Source: Candidatus Sulfotelmatobacter sp.
GTDB taxonomy: Bacteria > Acidobacteriota > Terriglobia > Terriglobales > Acidobacteriaceae
Length of the DNA: 64,000 nucleotides
Assembly: GCA_030041475.1 (NCBI GenBank)
Contig: JASHNU010000051.1
Coordinates: forward strand, 122,308-186,307
Direction: 5' to 3'
Of this stretch, positions 34,424 to 40,478 are shown one piece after another. The position numbers and the translations under genes were made by a program. The notes beneath the pieces are model-generated. The model was not told where the DNA came from and ran no database searches. It was given only the letters and a program-made list of their open reading frames with translations. Every line of letters begins with the position of its first letter. The stretch's first letter is position 1.

Positions 34424-34960
34424 TCAGTTCAGTCGGCTTATCGCTCGTGTCTCTCCCGGATTGTTCGCCTTCTTCTCCGGCAACACATCGTGCCGCGCGG
34501 TCGCCGCATGCATCTGCGCGGCATGGTGAATCGCTTCGCGAATCCGTTGATAAGTACCGCACCGGCAGATGTTCCCGCTCATTGCGTCGTCAATATCCGC
34601 GTCGGTGGGTCGCGGCGTTTTCGCCAGCAGCCCCGCCGCAGACATGATTTGCCCGGACTGGCAGTAACCGCACTGCGGCACGTCCACCTCGATCCACGCT
34701 TTCTGCACTGGGTGGCTCACGTCGGCCGAGAGTCCCTCGATCGTGAGCACCTTCTTCCCGGTGACTTGTGAAACGGGTGTGATGCACGACCGCGTCGCCT
34801 CGCCGTCAATATGCACTGTGCACGCCCCACACAGCGCCATCCCGCACCCAAATTTTGTTCCCGTCAGATTCAACGTGTCGCGCAATACCCACAGCAGGGG
34901 CATCTGCGGATCAACGTCCACGCTCTGCGCTTTCCCGTTCAACGTAAACTGGATTGCCAT
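34424..34960 (-). CDS. Molybdenum hydroxylase [2Fe-2S] subunit (IorA-type)
   Basis: This 178-residue protein has no signal. The plant-type ferredoxin cluster is [18 protein letters not shown] plus a cysteine in RSCITPV. The second cluster is the four-helix domain [14 protein letters not shown] ... [16 protein letters not shown]. The C-terminal ~30 residues ([20 protein letters not shown]) are a poorly conserved tail. It passes electrons from the Mo site to a carrier and is probably carried through Tat with its partner. 31 bp separate it from the large subunit. Confidence 0.93.
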   Translation of the reverse strand: MAIQFTLNGKAQSVDVDPQMPLLWVLRDTLNLTGTKFGCGMALCGACTVHIDGEATRSCITPVSQVTGKKVLTIEGLSADVSHPVQKAWIEVDVPQCGYCQSGQIMSAAGLLAKTPRPTDADIDDAMSGNICRCGTYQRIREAIHHAAQMHAATARHDVLPEKKANNPGETRAISRLN

Positions 34961-35162
34961 GCAGGTCTCCAGCGAAGGTCCTTTTTTCTCGCCGCCGTAT
35001 TATCTCTCTTTCTTCCCCCGCAGGAAACGGGTCCAGCACGCATCACCGGCCGCGAACTCCGGTTTCACAATAGCTGCTCACAATTTTCGGGACAGTGATG
35101 GGACAGTGAATCAAGCCCCGGGCGCAATGCCCAAGTCTGTAAACTAAGTCTTTTCGAAGAGG

Positions 35163-35202
35163 TCAGGATGGAGCCGACGATCGGACTTGAACCGATGACC
35201 TG
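35163..35202 (-). repeat. Right copy of the 40-bp direct repeat, within tRNA-Thr
   Basis: Perfect match to 31968-32007. Downstream of each copy a second similar block, about 33 of 40 bases alike, follows (31912-31951 and 35101-35140); it contains the GGGC..GCCC hairpin. Confidence 0.85.
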
Positions 35203-35244
35203 CCGATTACGAATCGGCTGCTCTACCAACTGAGCTACGTCGGC
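35169..35244 (-). tRNA. tRNA-Thr (anticodon CGT), CCA encoded
   Basis: The cloverleaf reads: acceptor GCCGACG/CGTCGGC, D arm GCTC-AGTTGGTA-GAGC, anticodon arm GCCGA-TTCGTAA-TCGGC with anticodon CGT, variable AGGTC, T arm ATCGG-TTCAAGT-CCGAT, discriminator T, then encoded CCA at 35169-35171. The mature body is 73 nt. All stems pair perfectly. A duplicate of its 3' half is at 31968-32007. Confidence 0.97.
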
Positions 35245-35663
35245 CTGCTCTCGATTCTAATTGGATGAACCGGAAGCGTAAAGCGAGGCGCTGCGCGCAC
35301 TCGATGCCAATACTCGATAAAAGAATTCTTACGACCCAACGACGAGCTCCATGGCCAATTCTGGCGAGACTCGCCAGGCCTACCCGAATGATCCCCTCCA
35401 TCCGTGCTACGCCCTCGGTTACCTACGCCATCGCAGCCCACCGCGCTAACCTTGCGCTCAGAAAGAATTTTCTTCGGTAAGCAATGCTTCGAAAACTGGG
35501 CTGTTAGGGATGCCGCCGAATAGGAGCAGAATCAGGCGGGGGAGTTCCCTCGACGGAATGGCCTGCGAGAATCCTTCGCTCGACCGGAAACAGCCCACTT
35601 TTCTGATCCAGCCCGATCAGATTCTCCCTAGGCAGTCTCTATCAGTCACCTTCCAGAGTAAAT
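35245..35663. other. 419-bp intergenic region upstream of tRNA-Thr
   Basis: It holds the tRNA promoter at its left end. The rest shows no gene. A small palindrome CTGATC-CAGCCC-GATCAG lies at 35599-35616, near the stop of the zinc-ribbon gene, and may serve as part of a terminator for that gene. Confidence 0.4.
35254..35282 (-). promoter_or_regulatory. Promoter of tRNA-Thr
   Basis: On the minus strand, TTTACG (35277-35282) and TAGAAT (35254-35259) are spaced by 17 bp, with the -10 ending 10 bp before the tRNA 5' end. Confidence 0.6.
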
Positions 35664-36170
35664 CTATGCGGCTTGCGTCGCGGCCATCGCGTCGTATTCC
35701 TTTTGCGACTGACTGGGCAGCATGACCCACAATGTGTAGACGCCAATCGCCGTGCCGAAGGGAACGTTGAACAGGGCGATGAATGCCAGCACCACCGAGA
35801 ATGTGCGCGCCCAGGGCTCCCGATGCAGCAATCCCCAACCGGCAAGGAATCCGGCGGCTGCCTTGGCCAGAACTAGAATGCCGAGCGTGCTCAACAGCGA
35901 ACACAAAAAGCCAACGGGGACATCCGGCGGCACCTGGGTCATCTCCCGCAGATGCGGGAACAGAGTAGTCCCGACGACGAGCAGGAACAGCCCGCCGACT
36001 GCAGTTAGCGCCGACGCCGCCAGCCACAAAATACCCAGCAGATGCACGTGTTCCTGCACTCTACCCGGCATTGGCCGCATTGCCACTACCGGACCGACGA
36101 TCTGTTTGCCGCATCTGCTGCAGAACGCCTGACCCGCCTGCACCGGTGCGCCACATCCATCGCAGAACAT
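35664..36170 (-). CDS. Zinc-ribbon membrane protein, function unknown
   Basis: This protein is 168 residues from the ATG at 36170; GGAGGCGG just upstream acts as the ribosome site, so the ATG at 36182 is unlikely. The start has a four-cysteine zinc ribbon (MFCDGC, then FCSRCGKQ). Three or four hydrophobic segments follow: LLGILWLAASALTAVGGLFL, GFLCSLLSTLGILVLAKAAA, and TFSVVLAFIALFNVPFGTAI. Such zinc-ribbon plus membrane-helix proteins are common in acidobacteria and uncharacterised. Its leader may begin at the promoter at 36456-36485 if the terminator is read through. Confidence 0.8.
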   Translation of the reverse strand: MFCDGCGAPVQAGQAFCSRCGKQIVGPVVAMRPMPGRVQEHVHLLGILWLAASALTAVGGLFLLVVGTTLFPHLREMTQVPPDVPVGFLCSLLSTLGILVLAKAAAGFLAGWGLLHREPWARTFSVVLAFIALFNVPFGTAIGVYTLWVMLPSQSQKEYDAMAATQAA

Positions 36171-36359
36171 ACCCGCCTCCATTCAAATTCAACGCAATCG
36201 ACGGAAACATTTTGCCCGTGACCCCACAACGCCCGAAACGAACTCTTCGGACTATCCCTCGTTAACGAACTACCTCGCTCTAAGGTACGCGGAAAACGCC
36301 GCACAGTTCCCATGCACGCCACCAGCTTACTCTCAGCGAATGCACGAGACGCCAGAGTA

Positions 36360-36449
36360 AAACGAAAAGGCCACCCGGCAACTGGGCGGCCTCTTCTTCC
36401 AAGGGAGAATAGTTCCAACGGAGGCGCTAGCATTCCGTCAAAACTTTCT
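36360..36449 (-). ncRNA. Candidate small RNA or attenuated leader (~90 nt)
   Basis: A strong promoter (36456-36485, minus) sets a start near 36449, and a GC-rich hairpin followed by TTTTCGTT ends it near 36360. Inside, ACGGA pairs with TCCGT to give a second hairpin (about 36418-36438). No frame of useful length fits. Upstream sequence (36455-36620) is AT-rich, unlike the surrounding genome. It could be a free sRNA or a terminator-controlled leader of the zinc-ribbon gene. I cannot match it to a known family. Confidence 0.45.
36365..36392 (-). terminator. Rho-independent terminator of the small RNA
   Basis: On the minus strand AGGCC-G-CCC ... GGG-T-GGCCT (36368-36392) is followed at once by TTTTCGTTTT. 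The stem is 5+3 bp with one mismatched position. Confidence 0.65.
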
Positions 36450-36455
36450 GCCGAA

Positions 36456-36485
36456 ATCTTATGAGCCTAAAAACGGGGGTGTCAA
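36456..36485 (-). promoter_or_regulatory. Strong sigma-70-like promoter
   Basis: On the minus strand TTGACA (36480-36485) is a perfect -35 and TAAGAT (36456-36461) a near -10, with an 18-bp spacer. This is the best promoter seen in the window. Confidence 0.7.
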
Positions 36486-36622
36486 GGGATTTTTGCGAAA
36501 TAAATGTCTTTGTTTTCAATAACTTACAAAACCAATTAACGGTTGAAAAAACTGTAGCATTTTGAGACAAATTGCCTTCTTTGAGGTCGTAAGCCGATCT
36601 TTTTAAAGGCACTTACTCTGAC

Positions 36623-37822
36623 TCAGGCAGGCTTTTGCGGGGCCTGGCGTCCACCTTCCGTCCCAGTTTGGGAAGGCCCCTCAACGATGGTCTCGACGAT
36701 CGTCTCCGTCAGGTGCAGAGAGATGAATTCCATCTGCTCCGGCCGATCAAACACCTTGTCGGGGAACCAGCGCTTCATCACAATACGGAATCCGCCAAAG
36801 GCCACGCCCGCGACCAAGGCGAGTCCTCCTACGATGGCGCACAAGATCACAACATTGACGATCAGCAGATAGAGATCATGCACGTCATGATTGTCCGTCG
36901 CCTGGTTCCAGGTAACCTTGGCTTCGTAGTTCACCAGCGCAAGCAAAGATTTCGCGTCGCTCTCCGCGGCGCCACTGACGATCGCGATAATCGGCCCCGT
37001 GCGCTTGTAGCGGAGCGAGCCGACGGTTCCCACGGCAGCAACACCGGATTGCGCCTGGTAACTGGGATCGAGGCGCCGCAGATGCTCGATTGCCACCTGA
37101 GGGTTTGTGTAGTAGATCAGCAGCAATGTGGCGTCGCCGCTAGGTGTGTCGTAGTGGCCGAGTGTCACTTCCGCGCTGGAACTGAAATCCACCAGGTCAG
37201 CTGAAACCGGCGCCGTCAGGGCGGCCAGAGCGGCCGGACCTTCCGCATACTTCTGGCTATTGCGCACGTAACCGCGCGTCGGCATGTAAAGCAGCACCGG
37301 AGGCAGAGCCGCGGCATTTCCGCTGGCCCGTGGCAAATCTCCGGCGAGTTCGCGCAACTCCGCTGCCGACATCGGCGATTGCTGGCTGAACAACGCATCC
37401 ACAAGCACGTGTCCGCGATAAAACAGCACGCGCTGGCCCGCCTCCGACATCTGCGAAGCTCCCTGATCCCCGACCTGCTCTTTGGCCATCTCCCGCTGCA
37501 GATAGAACGTGTACGCTCCGAATGCTCCGGAAGCGTCGGCAAAACGCGCCGCGCGGACCTTCAGCGTGCGGCCGTCGTCGCGCGTGTACCTGGCGGCCGA
37601 GAAGTCAGAGAAGCGGTACTCCGTGAGGATTGCGGCATTCGTGGGATCCGCGACGGCAGCGCTCGCGCTGGTTTGCGGCAACCCCTGCATCTGCCAACCG
37701 GCGAACTGTTGCGGCAGAAGCGCTGGCGCTGGGCCGGATTGGCCTGTCGTTGGCTCTGCCAGACTGGCCGAGCAGGCGACTACGGCCACGATTCCAACCA
37801 AAGCCACCGTTCTAGGCCACAT
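36623..37822 (-). CDS. DUF6599-family membrane-anchored protein
   Basis: This protein is 399 residues from the ATG at 37822 (a longer start at 37855 is possible). It has a signal peptide (TVALVGIVAVVACSASLA) and a C-terminal transmembrane helix (~335-360: YLLIVNVVILCAIVGGLALV). The exported part, with WQMQGLPQTSAS, ILTEYRFSDFSAARYTRD and GAFGAYTFYLQREMA, is the DUF6599 pattern: proteins seen mainly in acidobacteria with no known role. The cytosolic tail is ~45 residues. No partner is evident. Confidence 0.8.
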   Translation of the reverse strand: MWPRTVALVGIVAVVACSASLAEPTTGQSGPAPALLPQQFAGWQMQGLPQTSASAAVADPTNAAILTEYRFSDFSAARYTRDDGRTLKVRAARFADASGAFGAYTFYLQREMAKEQVGDQGASQMSEAGQRVLFYRGHVLVDALFSQQSPMSAAELRELAGDLPRASGNAAALPPVLLYMPTRGYVRNSQKYAEGPAALAALTAPVSADLVDFSSSAEVTLGHYDTPSGDATLLLIYYTNPQVAIEHLRRLDPSYQAQSGVAAVGTVGSLRYKRTGPIIAIVSGAAESDAKSLLALVNYEAKVTWNQATDNHDVHDLYLLIVNVVILCAIVGGLALVAGVAFGGFRIVMKRWFPDKVFDRPEQMEFISLHLTETIVETIVEGPSQTGTEGGRQAPQKPA

Positions 37823-38079
37823 TTTCCTGCACCGCGTTCTTCCGACGAACCACATTTTTCTGACCCATGCTCCTTTAGACTAGTGGGAAAAACTCATTGA
37901 CCGTCCCGCGGGAGAAACCCTTCCTTCATTAGACCACAGTGTGGAATGAAAAGTTTCCCGCCGCACCTCCTTCAGGGCAAAGGCTTTGCACGGCTGATTA
38001 CCATCGTGCCGCGCCCACCTACACGTCGGAGCCATTCACAACCAGCGATTCGAGGGGCAAACTAGCTGTGGGTGACACA

Positions 38080-38457
38080 ATGAGTCCGAGCGGTTCAGCA
38101 TCGAATAAGCGCCGGGGAAGCCGGACTAAAGCGGTTCTGCCGGTAAGAGTGAAAGGTAAGGACAGCTCCGGGCAGGGTTTCGAGGAGCTGGTTCATACCC
38201 TCGATGTCACGCCGGATGGCGTACGGTTGGGTTCGGTTCGCCGCGAATTGAACGTGCTTGACGAAGTGACGGTTTTCTTCCGCCAGCGAAAAATGCAGTT
38301 TCGCGTGGTGTGGATCAAGAAGCTGAAAGGGACCTCGGAGTTTCAGATCGGCCTTCGGGCGCTGGCGCAAGAACGGGATTCTTGGGGACTCAGTTTTACG
38401 GAATATAAGAACCAGATGGCCCCGCAGCAATCCGCGGCGGCGCCGGGCAACGCATAG
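38080..38457 (+). CDS. PilZ-like domain protein
   Basis: This protein is 125 residues from the ATG at 38080; the open frame back to 37939 has no ribosome site. NKRRGSRTKAVLPVRVKGKD matches the PilZ RxxxR element, and HTLDVTPDGVRLGSVRREL the D/N-x-S-x-x-G element, although the serine is replaced by threonine-proline. FQIGLRALAQERDSWGLSF closes the barrel. PilZ domains bind cyclic di-GMP and often regulate pili or motility. An Flp-pilin-like gene follows 60 bp downstream. Binding is likely but unproven given the replaced serine. Confidence 0.75.
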   Translation: MSPSGSASNKRRGSRTKAVLPVRVKGKDSSGQGFEELVHTLDVTPDGVRLGSVRRELNVLDEVTVFFRQRKMQFRVVWIKKLKGTSEFQIGLRALAQERDSWGLSFTEYKNQMAPQQSAAAPGNA

Positions 38458-38517
38458 CAAGGGGCTAGCCTGACAGGTTGGGCGGTCCAAGGGAGAGTAG
38501 TTGGCAAGGGAGACGTT

Positions 38518-38682
38518 ATGAGTCTTTTATTGCGCAATTTTTGGCTGGATGATTCTGGTCAGGACATTGCCGAGTACTCGGTGATGCTGGCGGTCATCCT
38601 CGTCATCGTCGTGGGCACAGTCCGGCTGATCGGATCCAACGCCGGCAACATCTTCTCGGAGGTAGGCAGCGCGATCCAGTAA
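38518..38682 (+). CDS. Flp/Fap-type pilin
   Basis: This 54-residue protein is easily missed by length. The sequence around QDIAEYSVMLAVILVIVVG has the Flp-pilin pattern: a Gln/Glu just before a long hydrophobic helix ('G-x-E-Y-x-x-x' type). The N-terminal leader MSLLLRNFWLDDSG would be removed by a TadV-type prepilin peptidase. The ATG at 38518 follows GGGAGA. It forms tight-adherence pili when a tad secretion locus is present; none is in this window. It sits directly after the PilZ gene and before a strong terminator. Confidence 0.8.
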   Translation: MSLLLRNFWLDDSGQDIAEYSVMLAVILVIVVGTVRLIGSNAGNIFSEVGSAIQ

Positions 38683-38707
38683 ACCCCTCGCGTTCCTGGC
38701 AGAACCG

Positions 38708-38743
38708 ATCCCCATCTTTGCAGAGCGCAAAGATGGGGATTTT
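38708..38743 (+). terminator. Rho-independent terminator after the Flp pilin gene
   Basis: A perfect 13-bp stem, ATCCCCATCTTTG (38708-38720) with CAAAGATGGGGAT (38728-38740), a 7-nt loop, followed by TTTGCTCTT. It also points toward the convergent CPBP gene. Confidence 0.85.
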
Positions 38744-38764
38744 GCTCTTAGAGCCTATCGCCGT

Positions 38765-39628
38765 TTAGTGCACCGCGCTGATCTCCTCTTGCGTCGCCCC
38801 CAGCCTTCCACGCGTTGCAATGAGAAGCAAAGCCGGAACCACCAGGTTCGAGACCGCCCAGATCTGCTGCCAGTTCGCTCGCGGATAGGAGTGAGCGATC
38901 AGTCCGCGCATGAGATAGCTGCTCTGGCTGCTGGCCAACGCATGCATCATGACCGCGACGATGATGCTCTGACCCGACAGATTCGCCGCATACGTCATTT
39001 CCACCGAAAGCGCGATCAGGTTCACTGCATAGACCACGATGGCGGCCGCGCTCCACATCTGCACCAGCGCCAGAGCAGGCAGCATGAAGCCGGCCCACAT
39101 CAACCCGACCAGCACCGAAGCCCAGACCGGACCGCACTTGGCTTGCAGCCGGGGCAGGGCAAACCCGCGCCAGCCGATCTCCTCGCCCACCGGACTGATG
39201 AACTCAGCCACAGAGAAACGGTAGGCGGCAATCGAGAGGAATATTCGCCAGTTGAGCGTATGCAGGGGGTCTTTCTGCGCCAGTAATCCCGGGATGACCG
39301 CGTTGCCGATCAGAATCAGCACGGCTCCAACGAACAGCCCCAGCCCAAGTCTGCCCGAGGAGCCATACAAGCGGCATACGCGCAGATTTCGCTGGCCAAG
39401 CCACTGCACGCACAGAGCGGCCACGCACGGTGCATAGAAGCTGGCGGCAATCCACCAGTCCGGCACCTGAAAAGAAATCACGCCGAGCCACGACAAGACT
39501 CGCGGCGTCGCCATTCCCCACCCGAGCAGGTAAGCCAGCAGCGCGAACGTGATTACGGGGCGTTTTTTGGTCAGTCGCCCGAGCGGGCCGCTCTGCGATT
39601 CCTGCTGCGATGTCTGTGCCGATCCCAT
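38765..39628 (-). CDS. CPBP-family intramembrane protease (CAAX-type)
   Basis: This 287-residue protein has eight hydrophobic helices. The EExxxR motif of the CPBP/Abi family is GEEIGWRGFALPRLQ. The second motif normally has a histidine (FxxxH); here the matching stretch GLMWAGFMLPAL has none, but a later histidine is in VAVMMHALAS. The protein may be partly degenerate or a non-catalytic member. These proteases act in the membrane on prenylated or immunity-related substrates. It is divergent from the next gene by 67 bp. Confidence 0.85.
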   Translation of the reverse strand: MGSAQTSQQESQSGPLGRLTKKRPVITFALLAYLLGWGMATPRVLSWLGVISFQVPDWWIAASFYAPCVAALCVQWLGQRNLRVCRLYGSSGRLGLGLFVGAVLILIGNAVIPGLLAQKDPLHTLNWRIFLSIAAYRFSVAEFISPVGEEIGWRGFALPRLQAKCGPVWASVLVGLMWAGFMLPALALVQMWSAAAIVVYAVNLIALSVEMTYAANLSGQSIIVAVMMHALASSQSSYLMRGLIAHSYPRANWQQIWAVSNLVVPALLLIATRGRLGATQEEISAVH

Positions 39629-39695
39629 TTATCTATCTTGCCACGCCGTCGGAGCCGGGGTATGCTCTCTTCTCGGGGCGTCGCGGGAGGTATCT

Positions 39696-40418
39696 ATGCG
39701 CGAGCGTTCGTCTCTGCTGGCTGTTTCCCTGCTTTTCCTTCTCGCTTCGGCCGCTTCAGTTCCGACTGCGTCCGCGCAGGACGGCCCCGACATCTTCGTT
39801 ACGCCGGTGCCCAACGCACCATTCAGCGCGGTCGTCAATGTCGAGCGATCGATTGTTCGCCCTGACGGCGTCGTCGGCCAGTTCAAGACTATCCGCGAGA
39901 TCGGCCGCGACAGCCAGGGACGCATCCACAACGAGCGGCGCGCCATTGTGCCGGCGAACAGTACTAAGACTCCCGATCTCATTCGCATTCATCTTTACGA
40001 TCCGGCGACCCGCACGTCGGCTATGCTCTATCCGCGCAAGAAAATCTACTGGACAACGACAGTCAATCACCCGCCCTCAACCGTCCCGCCTAACATGATC
40101 TACTCCGCGCCACCCGGTAGCAGCGCCCCGCAAAATGAGTTCACCCGGGAAGAAGACTTGGGCGTTCGTGATATCGAAGGAGTTTCCGCCCACGGCGTTC
40201 GCGAACTGCAGACGGTCCCGGCGGACGACGGCAAGGATCTAGTCATCACCGATGAGTACTGGTACTCCGAGGATCTCCGCATCAATCTGATCGTCAAGCA
40301 CAGCGATCCGCGCAGGGGATCGGTGACGCTGAGCGTCAGTCAGATCACTCGCGCCGAGCCCGACCGCGCGTTCTTCGAGATTCCCAACAATTACCGGCAA
40401 AGGCAGGGAGAGGAGTAA
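39696..40418 (+). CDS. Secreted protein, function unknown
   Basis: This protein is 240 residues from the ATG at 39696, preceded by GGGAGG. Its signal peptide is SLLAVSLLFLLASAASVPTASAQ. The mature part shows strands (VVNVERSIVRPDGVVGQF, IRIHLYDPATRTSAMLYP, DVRELQTVPADDGKDLV-like) that resemble DUF-type acidobacterial exported proteins. No domain could be named. Regular hydrophobic-polar alternation suggests a beta-rich fold. It follows the divergent CPBP gene and is convergent with the amidase. Confidence 0.65.
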   Translation: MRERSSLLAVSLLFLLASAASVPTASAQDGPDIFVTPVPNAPFSAVVNVERSIVRPDGVVGQFKTIREIGRDSQGRIHNERRAIVPANSTKTPDLIRIHLYDPATRTSAMLYPRKKIYWTTTVNHPPSTVPPNMIYSAPPGSSAPQNEFTREEDLGVRDIEGVSAHGVRELQTVPADDGKDLVITDEYWYSEDLRINLIVKHSDPRRGSVTLSVSQITRAEPDRAFFEIPNNYRQRQGEE

Positions 40419-40478
40419 GTTCGCGGCCGAGTGAACTTCTTGGGGTGAATTCTGAATCTTAGGGATTTCGGACGCAGA

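Larger units (their letters stand above)
36183..36622. other. 440-bp region with an AT-rich island
   Basis: Contains the small RNA, its promoter and terminator. 36455-36620 is AT-rich compared with a GC-rich genome, with runs such as tttgttttcaataactt. No gene is visible on either strand. Confidence 0.55.
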
